Of a stretch of 30,456 bases of DNA, positions 1 through 7,720 are shown piece after piece. Made by a program: the position numbers and the translations under genes. The stretch is taken from the NCBI GenBank assembly GCA_020186115.1, contig WSYJ01000122.1, positions 1 to 30,456 of the forward strand, written 5' to 3'. The DNA comes from Histomonas meleagridis. Lineage: Eukaryota > Parabasalia > Tritrichomonadida > Dientamoebidae. The notes under the pieces are model-generated. The model saw only the letters and a list, made by a program, of their open reading frames with translations, did not search any database and was not told the origin of the DNA. Positions within the stretch are counted from its first letter, which is position 1. Each line of letters opens with the position of its first letter.

Positions 1-53
1 ATCTATTAAATAGAGAAGAAATTTGTAATACTTTAAAAATTACTGGAAATAAA

Positions 54-641
54 ATGTTACATAAAACACAAGGGATAGTTAGAAGTAACAGAAATAGAGA
101 AATTAATATGGAAATGGAAACAGAAATCAAAAATATTTATAAATTTAGCACTATCATTAGAAGAATTCATCACTTCTATCATAAACAGCAAACACAAATG
201 ATATTTAATATGATTAATAGGTTAAAAGATAAACTCATCAAACTTCTACCAAACATCAAAGATGAATTTAGAAATTGCATTGAAATAAATTTACCCAATG
301 ACATTGATAATCTAATGAATATGACAACAGATTATTTAGAAGGTAAACTACAATATATAGAAGCAAGAATTAATACGTTACAAACGAATCTAGGAGCTAG
401 AAGAAAAGAGAATTACAAAGATTTAATACAAAACATGTATAGAGAAGATCCTAGAAGATGTCTTAGATGGTATGTTATTCCCAATACTACACCAGAATGT
501 AAACTAGAACCAGATAAATTTGTTGAAACATATGGAAGAACATGGAGCCAAGAAAAACTAATAGAAAACAATGAAGAACTTATGTCAGATAAAATTATTG
601 AGGCGGAAGATAAACGACAAAGTTATTTAAGAAATAGTTGA
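54..641 (+). CDS. Pre-RT fragment of R2-like element protein, subfamily B (truncated by deletion)
   Basis: This 195-residue frame parallels the pre-RT fragment at 10112-10867. Shared features include the start (MLHKTQGIVRSN against MLHRSNTIVRSN), the block YKDLIQNMYREDPRRC with an R-W-Y about five residues on, and N-T-T-P-E-C about residue 143. The similarity stops near residue 185, where the RT should begin. The last residues come from the region ahead of the endonuclease, entered across the deletion and then out of frame, which explains the early stop. It is a remnant, not a functional gene. The ATG is only the first in frame; the real frame continues upstream. Confidence 0.7.
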   Translation: MLHKTQGIVRSNRNREINMEMETEIKNIYKFSTIIRRIHHFYHKQQTQMIFNMINRLKDKLIKLLPNIKDEFRNCIEINLPNDIDNLMNMTTDYLEGKLQYIEARINTLQTNLGARRKENYKDLIQNMYREDPRRCLRWYVIPNTTPECKLEPDKFVETYGRTWSQEKLIENNEELMSDKIIEAEDKRQSYLRNS

Positions 642-1312
642 TATGTTAAAGACTAAACCAGGTTTGAGACCTACTATTTACATTGATAATTCAATTAAAA
701 AAAAAATAACATCCCAATTCAAAGTGAATTCAGTAATTTACGACATGATATTTGGTTCATTAAAAATAATCAATATTATATTATAGAAGTTACTATTCCT
801 TATGGGAACTTTAATGAGAATGATGTTAATTCTCTTGAAATTAGATATACAGGAAAAGTTGATAAATATAAAGATTTATGTAATGATATTAGGAATCAAA
901 CAAATAAAGAAGTGAACTTTTACGCAATCGTAATTTCTTCTTTAGGTGCTTGGTTTAAGAAATCTTTAGTACATTTAGATACTTTAGCAGGTTCTTAAAG
1001 TCTTTTTAAAAGATTTGCTAAAAGAATAACTTTATCCACACTTAGAGAATCTCAAAAGCTCATTACTAATGATTATAATAAATTAACTCAAAATAATAGA
1101 GATAATAATGCTAACGAGAATAATGTTATACAAGAAGTAGTAAGAGTGCCTGATAATAACATCACACATTCAGATGAAGAAATTGATTCATCTGTTCTAT
1201 CTGATCATGTAGAGATTGACTCTAATCATTTTATCTTATCAGTTCCTTCATCTGATGTCGGACACATGAGCTCCGAAGAGTCGAATGACTCAAGTCAGGT
1301 TACATTAAAGTA
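612..1312 (+). pseudogene. Restriction-like endonuclease and acidic tail of subfamily B element (frameshifted)
   Basis: Reading across frame breaks at about 622-640 and 700-735 gives a segment parallel to the end of the array protein: MLKTKPG against MLKAKPG, IIEVTIPYG against LIEVTIPYG, AIVISSLGAW against VIVISSLGAW, and LFKRFAKRIT. The endonuclease signature is present as HD-x12-E rather than PD-x12-E: proline is replaced by histidine but the Asp and Glu remain. An in-frame TAA near 998 falls where the array protein has Lys after LAGS. The tail is rich in Ser, Asp and Glu and ends at about 1312. The position and motifs make the assignment firm; the copy is decayed. Confidence 0.75.
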
Positions 1313-1370
1313 GTAATTGGCTTAACTTTGTTCTAGTCAACACATAATTATATAATGATTAATGAATAAA

Positions 1371-1390
1371 CCACACGGGAGGAGATTTTT
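1371..1390 (+). repeat. tRNA-Asn-derived target-site fragment at the 3' junction of the B copy
   Basis: The 20 bases CCACACGGGAGGAGATTTTT are identical to 7083-7102, the T-stem 3' strand, acceptor stem and start of the terminator of the tRNA-Asn gene. There is no tRNA body just upstream, so this is the downstream target-site copy of an insertion whose tRNA lies left of the window. The following flank (CTTTTTTTCTC) differs from the flank in U1-U3 and may be original genomic DNA. Confidence 0.85.
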
Positions 1391-2120
1391 CTTTTTTTCT
1401 CATAAAATAAATAACAATTCTTATATTCCCTTATATTTTCTAATATCAAAAGAATATGAATGAGAAATTTAAGAATAAATAATTTCCATTATGTTAAAAA
1501 ATATTAATTTACATAAGATAATGAAAAATTATTCATATTTTGTTAATTGATAAATATATATTATTTCATGAATACTGAGTAAATTTCTCTTCTATATAAA
1601 CAACATTAAATCAATTTTTTCAATAAATCCAATATTCATTCGATAATTTTAGGGGAAATCGTATTCAGACGTCGTAACGGTCGCTCGTTCTGAAAAAATT
1701 AATATTTATTTCATAGAAATTTTAAAAAAATTTTTTATTACTGTCATTTTACACCTGAAAAAATGAAATGTCAAAATTAAATTGGAGAAAAAACCATAAT
1801 GGGACAATCGAAATGCTAAGTATAAATTTAGATAAGAATATTGTCACAATTAAATTTAAATGATTTTTTTTTTCCAATCATTATAATCAATGTTAATCAA
1901 CAAAAATATCGAATTCAAAGTGATAATTATTATTTAAATTATTAAAATAATGATTCAAAATAAAAATTTATGTATTTAAGTTCAAAATATAAATTAAATC
2001 ATCTCATTGATTTCATAAGTGCTATTTTCTCATAAAAGAAATACGTTTAATATTTACATTTTTTAAATGCAAAGAAATTCTTAATTAAAAAATTCGGATT
2101 CATTAACTTCTCGTTACTAA
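1391..2120. other. AT-rich intergenic stretch, nothing recognised
   Basis: This is about 730 bases of very AT-rich sequence with many short A and T runs. I found no open frame of note, no RNA fold, and no similarity to the elements on either side. One short GC-richer patch lies near 1664-1692. It may be ordinary spacer or old transposon debris. Confidence 0.5.
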
Positions 2121-2122
2121 AT

Positions 2123-3132
2123 GCAATGGTTGATGTTAAAATACCAAAAAATTATATTTTGAATATAACAAAAACACAGAGTTCCACGTTGCAAACAGAT
2201 CTGACTGTATCAAATTATCATAATGGACATCCTTTCGAAGAAAGACTAAAATTTGAGTTAGAGAGCATTAATTTAGGTCAAAGTTGTTAGAGTCAACAAC
2301 ATAAAACACCGAATAATTTCATAGAATTTTTAATTAATATAATTGGAACTAAAATTGATAATGATCATCATTTAGTTCGTTATATTAGTAATAAATCTTA
2401 ATCCATAAGCAACAGACTCTTGAAAAAACATTAAGTCTCTTTATATTTCAAGGGTAATTATTAATGAAAAAGCATATAAATTTAAAGTACAATCAATTAG
2501 ATGTATATTCATATAATGGTAAAAAGCTTGGACAATATGCTATTATTGAATTTAATAAAAGATATCAATTATGTTTGACTGAAAGTGCAAAGCTATTAAA
2601 TCAAGATCAAAATAGCGTTAGAGAAACATTAAAATTTATTTTTAAAAATAATTGTAATTGTAATAATGAAGATTTATAATGTATACATGAAATTTATGAA
2701 AGATTAAAAAACCAAAAAAAGGGAGATACTATTTTGAAAGATATAGATATTTATGCTAAATATTTTTATCATGACTTAAAAATTGAAAATCCAAATTAAA
2801 TTGTAATAGTAGAAACAGATGAGAGAGAATACTGAAGTTACAACTCAACAATGGATAAATTAAAACCATATGTTGTTGATCTTGCACAACGTAATGAACC
2901 AGTTCGTTAACTGTTTCGTAATTTTTTTCATGAAGCAGAAAATTTTAAAAAAACCATCGACCCTAATGCCAATGGTATAATTGTAACTGCAGGATCTCAA
3001 CCCACTGTCCCATCTGCTACAGTAGACAAGTATTTACCGAAGAAAAAGCGCAGTGCGCACTGCAGTTTCTGCCATAGATTAGGGCATAATGTAAGTACAT
3101 GCCCATTCAGAAAAAAAAAAAATAATCAGTAA
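2123..3132 (+). pseudogene. Degraded transposase-like gene with C-terminal CCHC zinc knuckle
   Basis: A coding trace runs through several stops and frame changes. It starts around 2123, includes an intact stretch 2464-2679 (71 residues), and ends in a Lys-rich tail near 3132. The last part carries CSFCHRLGHNVSTC, a C-x2-C-x4-H-x4-C zinc knuckle (about 3060-3101), preceded by a PKKKRS basic patch. Such C-terminal knuckles occur in MULE-type transposases and in retroelement Gag proteins. I see no DDE catalytic block or RT, so the family is open. In-frame stops (for example 2288, 2398, 2677, 2797, 2908) show it is dead unless the assembly is faulty. Confidence 0.45.
2464..2679 (+). CDS. Hypothetical fragment within the zinc-knuckle pseudogene
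   Basis: This 71-residue open frame starts MKKHINLKYNQLDVYSYN and ends in an Asn/Cys-rich stretch. It is the longest uninterrupted part of the degraded gene around it. The frame reads on past its stop into further plausible coding sequence. I recognise no domain, and it is unlikely to be a separate gene. Confidence 0.3.
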   Translation: MKKHINLKYNQLDVYSYNGKKLGQYAIIEFNKRYQLCLTESAKLLNQDQNSVRETLKFIFKNNCNCNNEDL

Positions 3133-3250
3133 ATGCCAATAATTTCGATTGTTATATGATTTTTTTTTGATAGAAATTATTAAGATTTGTAGATATAATT
3201 TGCTTTAACAGATATAATTTGGTTTCATAATTAGGTGTACTATAAGAACA

Positions 3251-3397
3251 AATTAAGATTAAATAAATTGTATTAAATGAAAAAATGAGGATTAAATGAC
3301 TAAATAAGATGTACTAAATGAATAAATGATGATCAAATGACTAAATAAAATGTACTAAATGAAAAAATGATGATCAAATGACTAAATAGAATGTACC
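3251..3397. repeat. 41-bp tandem repeat, about 3.5 copies
   Basis: Three consecutive 41-base units begin at 3275, 3316 and 3357. Each reads roughly AAATGA..AAATGATGATCA followed by AATGACTAAATA and a GTACT end. A partial, more diverged unit precedes them from 3251. Units differ at only a few positions. It is non-coding and AT-rich, and looks like a small minisatellite. Confidence 0.8.
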
Positions 3398-3699
3398 AAA
3401 TTAAATGATTAAAATTGAATAACTATATTGATGGAAAATTGGTGTATTTGTATGCTTGTGTGTTTGTTGTGGCCATCATGGTTTGAAAACATTTGAACGG
3501 TTCATAATATCAAAAACTTTGCTTTTTGACGAGCAGGCGACCGTTAAACGATATCTTTTTTTTATGTTTCTAAAGTTCCATCGTAGATCAGGTTTTAATT
3601 AGCGGTCGATGATATGACCAAAAAAAATACGCGGGGTTTTTTTGGTAAATGATTTGACGCGGAAAATAACCGTTCCCCGAGAACGTTACGACATCTAAA
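3398..3699. other. Spacer before the DNA transposon, nothing recognised
   Basis: About 300 bases, somewhat richer in G and C than the surroundings, with several CG-containing patches (for example near 3530-3545 and 3655-3690). No open frame, RNA gene or repeat was recognised. It ends at the TA dinucleotide that flanks the transposon. Confidence 0.45.
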
Positions 3700-3701
3700 T
3701 A

Positions 3702-3744
3702 CCCTGAAAAATATTAAGAATTTCAAGTTTGTGCTATTTGAATA
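3702..3744 (+). repeat. Left terminal inverted repeat of the pogo-like transposon
   Basis: It begins CCCTGAAAAATATTAAGAAT and pairs with the reverse complement of 6681-6723 at 35 of 43 positions without gaps. It is preceded by TA at 3700-3701. Confidence 0.8.
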
Positions 3745-3960
3745 GCCATTCAATTTTCAATGGAAAATGGTGACGTTTTGATCCCTCATATTTTTGAATG
3801 AAAAAATATTTTAAATTTTAAGAATTGAATGGAGTTCAATGTCAAAATTTTATTGACAAATTGACAATTTTGTAGTCAATTTGCCAGAAGAATTTTGAAT
3901 TTCATCATCATTTATTGAAGTTCCGAGCGGTGACTGCAGCACCGTGAGCATCTTCAATGA

Positions 3961-4232
3961 ATGAATAAAAAAAGATGATCAAGAAGAAGAAGAAAAAGAA
4001 GGAAGGAAAAGTCGGAAGATGAAGAAAAAGAAAGAAGAAAACAAGAAGGAAAAGATGGGAAAGACAGAAGAAGAAGGAAAAGAAAGAAGAAAACAGATAG
4101 GAAAAGACAAAAGAAGAAGGAAAAGAAAAAAGAAAACAAGACGGTAAAAATGGAAGAAGAAGAAAAAAAAAAGGAAAAAATGGAACAAGAAAAAAAAAGA
4201 AAACAAGAAGAAAAAAAAAAAAAAGAAAAATA
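3961..4232 (+). repeat. Polypurine (GAA/GGA/AAG) low-complexity tract
   Basis: About 270 bases consist almost wholly of A and G on the plus strand, with scattered single pyrimidines. The mirror polypyrimidine strand gives Phe/Ser-rich open frames that are not genes. Such tracts can form triplex (H-DNA) structures. It sits inside the transposon, between the left end and the transposase. Confidence 0.85.
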
Positions 4233-5057
4233 AATCAATAAAAGCCGAAAAATGGATTCCTTATTTCGATTAACAAATTTAGGTAAATTTTATGCGTAAT
4301 TCAAATAAAAATCATTAAATTGATTAAATTTCTTATTTTTGGTTATTCGATTCAAATTAAAATTTAAATTTGTTATATATAAAAAAGTCGACTTGGAAAT
4401 TATGTCTTGGATCGAAGAACAAATTTGAATGATATGCAAAAAGAAGCAGGAAGACCCGAAAGCCAGTTGGGAAACAATTAAAAATCGGCTAGAATGGTAT
4501 TCACCAGTATTTAAGCATTTTGAATCAAAGATATAAATGCCTATCTATATGCTAATGCAAAACTGGTCCAAGAGCCGATTGATTTCTGGATACAAAATGA
4601 AGACATACATTATATTGATATGAATCGTTATTTTTATCGCCATAAAGGACCGAGACAATCAATTAAATATGACAAATGGACACCAGAAGAAGAAAAATTA
4701 TTCATAAAATTAATTAACTAAGCTATCGAAGATAAAAGTTTGAGTGATGATGGATCATGGGGCATATTTTCTATTCGAGTTCCATACAGAGTTGGTGATC
4801 AATGTTATAACAAATACATTTAACTCTTTAGAAAGAATTTAGTACCAAAATTGTCAGAAAGAACAGATATAATGGTGTCGCATGACTTCAGGCGTGCCTT
4901 TTCAAAGCACCAAGAATAAGTAATCTCAAAAGAAATACAAAAAAGAATCGAAAATGGTGAGGGTATTTCAATTAGAGAATGTCAAAAAATCTACACGATT
5001 GCTATTATGATTCACATGTAATGGCAAAAAGGGCTGCTGAACTTATAGCTATATAAG

Positions 5058-5621
5058 ATGGAATTCAAATGTATAACAATGATGGACATAAAACCAATGA
5101 ATTTTTGGATTTATATAATTATACTTTTGATCTCGCTAATAATGAGCCACAACTCTTATTGGAAGAGGCAGATATGCCAAATTTTATTTGATGCATCAAG
5201 GCACTTTGTAGAAGAATTTATTAGAAGAAACAATTTCTCCTTGAGGAAACCACATGTTTCTCGGAGAGGACAATTAAAGGTAGAAGAAGTTGATCATTTT
5301 CTGAAGACGCTTAGTGATGCAATACAACAATATGGTTCAGATAATGTATTCAACATGGATGAAACATCAGTTAGGATTGCATATTATCCTGACAAAGTCA
5401 TTGGAGTTGTTGATTCTGATTCAGTACATGTTGATACAAATATAAATTTAAAAGAATATTTCGCTGCTATCATGACATGTACGAGAAACAAGCTATATCC
5501 ACCGATAATACTTGCAAAAGGCAAGACAGAGAAATGCACTAAGAAGTTTAAGCTCAAAGAAAATAACATCATTGAACACTATGTTTGGCGTTCTGATTAT
5601 GGACTGATGAAAATGTTGTGA
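5058..5621 (+). CDS. Transposase fragment: helix-turn-helix and first catalytic Asp
   Basis: This is the longest intact upstream piece of the transposase (187 residues). Residues 1-48 or so are probably out of the true frame. From about residue 48 it reads as the DNA-binding helix-turn-helix, followed by the start of the DDE_1 core with NMDETSV around residue 99 and a K-G-K-T-E-K block around residue 156. The frame breaks near its end; the expected continuation WTDENVVKRY is read one frame over, leading into the next fragment. Confidence 0.6.
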   Translation: MEFKCITMMDIKPMNFWIYIIILLISLIMSHNSYWKRQICQILFDASRHFVEEFIRRNNFSLRKPHVSRRGQLKVEEVDHFLKTLSDAIQQYGSDNVFNMDETSVRIAYYPDKVIGVVDSDSVHVDTNINLKEYFAAIMTCTRNKLYPPIILAKGKTEKCTKKFKLKENNIIEHYVWRSDYGLMKML

Positions 5622-6010
5622 AGAGATATCTTTCCTTTCTCCATGAAATTCATCCTGAACCTTGTGTTCTTGTTCTAGATTCATTTAGAGCACATATCAC
5701 AGGAAACGTACTCCAAATTGCTCGGGATTTGGGAATCACTATTATCCAAGTTCCAGCAAATGGAACAGGAAAATATCAACCCCTCGATAGGCGAATATTT
5801 GGGATCGTAAAATCAAGGTTAAGAAATAATCTTGGGAAAAGAAATAATGAATGTGCGAAAAATAGGTGGTCTGTAGCATTAAAATGTCTACTCATTGCAT
5901 GGAATTCAATTACCAAAGAAGCGCTTGAATCTGCATGGTCAATTCCTGGTTTACTCGAAGAGAATCCTTTTGTTCCACGTGATGATAACGAATTTGAGTA
6001 TCTGATATAA
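5618..6010 (+). CDS. Transposase fragment: second and third catalytic Asp
   Basis: This 130-residue piece carries VLVLDSFRAH (second catalytic Asp), then IIQVPANGTGKYQPLD (third catalytic Asp) and the C-terminal helix with LLIAWNSI. It ends naturally at PRDDNEFEYLI. It continues 5058-5621 after a frameshift and overlaps that frame by four bases. The size and order match the C-terminal half of a DDE_1 domain. Confidence 0.65.
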   Translation: MKRYLSFLHEIHPEPCVLVLDSFRAHITGNVLQIARDLGITIIQVPANGTGKYQPLDRRIFGIVKSRLRNNLGKRNNECAKNRWSVALKCLLIAWNSITKEALESAWSIPGLLEENPFVPRDDNEFEYLI

Positions 6011-6680
6011 GAAGAAAACTAATCACCAAAAATAAAAAAAAAAAAGTAAAAAAAAAAAAATGAGATGAAAAACGGTTGTTTGATGTGTTAATTGAAAAAG
6101 TCAAATTGATATTGAAAAATTGAGAATTATGATAATTCAAAAAGTGGAATGACCGTTAAACACTGGTGATTAGAAAAGATGGTTTAATTTCAAATAAGTC
6201 AAAAATAAAATCAAAAAACTTTATACAAAAATTAAAGAGTGAATTGTGTAGAATATGTCTTTTGAAGGACAATGGAAAATTTCCATCAGATGAGTAAAAA
6301 AAATCTATTTATATATGCTCATTTTATGATTTTTTATAGCAAAATAGAAAATGAATAATCTTATTTTAATCTGCTCAAAATAGGGATTATTTTGGTATCA
6401 TTGAATTAATCATATCTTGTACCATATTGGAGAAAACGATTTTTAAAAATTAAAAAAAATGCATGAAATAATTAAAATCCAAATTTTTATTATAAAATTC
6501 ATCCCTACATAAACATCAATTTATGGTCCAAATAGCTAAGCTTTTTTCTATTTGGATGAATCAAATAATGAATTTAGATACGGAAAATTCATTGGCTGGG
6601 TTCAAACGTACAAAAGTAAAATTGGCGGGACGGTTATGCCAGTAAATTGAAAAGGTTCAGCCTTCAAATTTGGCACTTTT

Positions 6681-6723
6681 TATCCAAATTGCGCAAATAT
6701 GGAATTTTTAAGATTTTTCAGGG
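6681..6723 (-). repeat. Right terminal inverted repeat of the pogo-like transposon
   Basis: Read on the minus strand it begins CCCTGAAAAATCTTAAAAAT, matching the left end at 35 of 43 positions. TA follows at 6724-6725 on the plus strand. Confidence 0.8.
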
Positions 6724-6725
6724 TA

Positions 6726-7022
6726 CGATTCTCCATAATTTTAGTATCATTAAAATACTTTGGGATTTTGATTGTTTATAAATGTGTGTTGAAAAATTCG
6801 TTTCTACGACATAATTCCGATAATAAGAATTAAATTTTTTTTTTTTTAAATTTTGTGCAACAATGAAAATATTAACATTAAATTGTATATACAATGTAAA
6901 ATTTAATTGTAATCTCTATATGCATATAAGCATATTAAAAATAATTATTTTATTTTAATTAATAAACTTTTAATTTTTCGGTATTTATAAATTTATTCTA
7001 AACTTTGAAAAGTTTTCAGACT
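6726..7022. other. AT-rich spacer upstream of tRNA-Asn, nothing recognised
   Basis: About 300 bases of A/T-rich sequence between the DNA transposon and the tRNA gene, with a T-run near 6834-6845. It is the only 5' flank of the tRNA, so any upstream Pol III element would lie here, but no clear motif was seen. Confidence 0.45.
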
Positions 7023-7096
7023 TCCTCCCTAACTCAGTTGGTTAGAGTGTCAGACTGTTAATCTGGAAGTCGTGTGTTCGAGCCACACGGGAGGAG
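7023..7096 (+). tRNA. tRNA-Asn (anticodon GTT)
   Basis: The 74 bases fold into a full cloverleaf: acceptor TCCTCCC with GGGAGGA, D-stem ACTC with GAGT, anticodon stem TCAGA with TCTGG (one T-G pair), loop CTGTTAA with anticodon GTT at 7057-7059, variable AAGTC, T-stem GTGTG with CACAC, T-loop TTCGAGC, discriminator G. There is no intron and no encoded CCA. The internal A box (about 7030-7041) and B box (GTTCGAGCC, 7076-7084) are intact. It is the target gene for the retrotransposon array that starts at its 3' end and should still be expressible. Confidence 0.95.
7076..7084 (+). promoter_or_regulatory. Pol III B box of tRNA-Asn; retrotransposon target junction falls inside it
   Basis: GTTCGAGCC matches the B-box pattern G-W-T-C-R-A-N-N-C. 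The duplicated target begins at 7083, the last T-loop base, so the inferred first-strand nick lies between 7082 and 7083, inside the box. The upstream tRNA keeps the whole box; the target copies between array units keep only its final CC. Confidence 0.75.
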
Positions 7097-7105
7097 ATTT
7101 TTTTT
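7083..7105 (+). repeat. Target-site copy 1 (inside the tRNA-Asn gene; 5' junction of U1)
   Basis: CCACACGGGAGGAGATTTTT plus three further T. The same sequence occurs at 1371, 13489, 19962 and 26441. It spans the 3' T-stem strand, the 3' acceptor strand, the discriminator and the terminator. It is at least 20 bp long; its exact 3' limit is hidden in the T-run. Confidence 0.85.
7098..7105 (+). terminator. Pol III terminator (T8) of tRNA-Asn
   Basis: Eight T residues start one base after the discriminator and would stop Pol III. The tract also lies inside the duplicated target, so each insertion regenerates it. The retrotransposon ORF starts only nine bases further on. Confidence 0.85.
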
Positions 7106-7113
7106 GATTTTTC

Positions 7114-7335
7114 ATGAATATTGATTTTTTGCGTCCGAGAACTCGATTTTCGGAAATAACTCCCCCAGGGCACTCTAATGATACCCTTTTTGGCGAATCG
7201 AAATTTCGATCAATAAATTATATCGACGATTCGGAAATGCGTAAACGACTTGAACGATCTCCTATTATACAGAAGCACCTACGACGATGTCCTTCACCTG
7301 CTGAAACCCCCTCAGATTTGCGGAAAAAAAGATAA
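7114..7335 (+). CDS. N-terminus of R2-like element protein, U1 (frameshifted)
   Basis: This ATG is the first after the target T-tract, and the same start occurs in all units (13520, 19993, and in U4 at 26471 within a longer frame). That makes it the likely start of the element protein, with a 5' UTR of only about eight bases beyond the T-run. The 73 residues include basic patches (RKRLERS, HLRRCPS). In U1 the frame is lost at 7305-7330, where the sequence has one more C in CCCCC and an altered CGGAAAAAAA; U3 reads through. No known domain was recognised. Confidence 0.65.
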   Translation: MNIDFLRPRTRFSEITPPGHSNDTLFGESKFRSINYIDDSEMRKRLERSPIIQKHLRRCPSPAETPSDLRKKR

Positions 7336-7720
7336 CGAAATTGATTTTAATTTTAGTGAACCACTTCAACAAGAATTCCTTCTTGTTAGTGGTATTCATT
7401 ATAATCCAAACCCAAACCCCGATTTATATGGAGAAGAAGGAGTCCCACCTCAATGGGTAATTATTTCATCAGATCCACATATTTCGTTTTTACTACCAAT
7501 ATTTATCAACGAAGAAAGAGGGTTAGTTTTATGCCGAAATCAATGCATTATTCAAGAAGGAAACCTGCTAATCAACCTTAATTTTCCACCAAGACTCACA
7601 TCGTCCGACGAAATTGAGAGAGGTGTGTTTGATTTAAGAACTTTCGTAGGACCAACCAGACCTAGAGAATTACCATTTCGGTTAAATAGTGATAATCCAA
7701 AAGTTCAAAAATATATTTAA
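7250..7720 (+). CDS. N-terminal domain fragment of R2-like protein, U1
   Basis: After the frameshift the true frame continues here from about residue 25 (DNEIDFNFSEPLQQEF) to DNPKVQ near the end; the first 24 residues are out-of-frame sequence. The segment looks like a compact folded domain, with alternating hydrophobic stretches, YNPNPNPDLYGEEG and PPQWVIISSDP. I do not recognise the fold. It ends where U1 has five A instead of four (about 7707-7711). Confidence 0.55.
   Translation: MNDLLLYRSTYDDVLHLLKPPQICGKKDNEIDFNFSEPLQQEFLLVSGIHYNPNPNPDLYGEEGVPPQWVIISSDPHISFLLPIFINEERGLVLCRNQCIIQEGNLLINLNFPPRLTSSDEIERGVFDLRTFVGPTRPRELPFRLNSDNPKVQKYI

Larger units (their letters stand above)
1..1370 (+). 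mobile_element. R2-like non-LTR retrotransposon, subfamily B, internally deleted copy (3' part)
   Basis: The left edge enters the element just upstream of its pre-RT region, which resembles the region at 10080 of the array elements. The copy runs collinearly to about 610. It then jumps to sequence matching the end of the linker before the endonuclease (array equivalent about 12718), so roughly 2.0 kb holding the whole RT and the CCHC knuckle is missing. The remaining 3' part encodes the endonuclease and an acidic tail and ends in AATGAATAAA at 1370. It is followed immediately by the tRNA-Asn fragment CCACACGGGAGGAGATTTTT. The coding sequence is clearly diverged from the array elements, so this is a separate subfamily with the same target. 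Its 5' end and host tRNA lie outside the window. Confidence 0.85.
4402..6010 (+). pseudogene. Pogo/CENP-B-like DDE_1 transposase with Myb-like segment, broken
   Basis: The coding trace starts near 4402 (MSWIEEQI, then a stop). It continues through a Myb/SANT-like segment (KWTPEEEKLFIKLIN about 4675-4720, with a tryptophan downstream) and reaches a CENP-B-type helix-turn-helix (FVEEFIRRNNFSLRKP about 5206-5254). The DDE_1 core follows: first Asp in NMDETSV (about 5353), second Asp in VLDSFRAH (about 5680), third Asp in QPLDRRIF (about 5785). This gives a DDD triad as in pogo elements. Breaks include stops near 4426, 4531, 4720, 4819 and 4917 and a frameshift near 5600. It would cut and paste its own element through the terminal repeats. 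Confidence 0.75.
3702..6723 (+). mobile_element. Pogo-like Tc1/mariner-superfamily DNA transposon, complete but decayed (3,022 bp)
   Basis: Terminal inverted repeats begin CCCTGAAAAAT at 3702 and, on the other strand, at 6723. Over the first 43 bases 35 positions match. Both ends are flanked by TA (3700-3701 and 6724-6725), the target duplication typical of Tc1/mariner elements. Between the ends lies a broken transposase with a Myb-like segment, a CENP-B-type helix-turn-helix and a DDE_1 catalytic core, so ends and gene agree. A purine-only stretch of about 270 bases separates the left end from the gene. The element is full length in structure but the gene has several stops and frameshifts. 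Confidence 0.8.

Noticed and set aside
1660..1695. Possible small RNA or promoter in a GC-richer patch
   Set aside because: No fold, box motif or terminator could be supported.
3954..4238. Minus-strand Phe/Ser-rich open frames
   Set aside because: They are the polypyrimidine side of a low-complexity purine tract; there is no coding signature.
7023..7114. Dictyostelium-type TRE element near a tRNA
   Set aside because: TRE elements insert at a distance from tRNA genes and carry an AP-type endonuclease with L1-like RT. Here insertion is inside the gene and the nuclease is restriction-like.
7083..7250. HDV-like self-cleaving ribozyme at the element 5' end
   Set aside because: Only one possible P1-like pairing and one small hairpin could be drawn; the full nested pseudoknot was not found by eye. 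Left as a search to run, not a feature.
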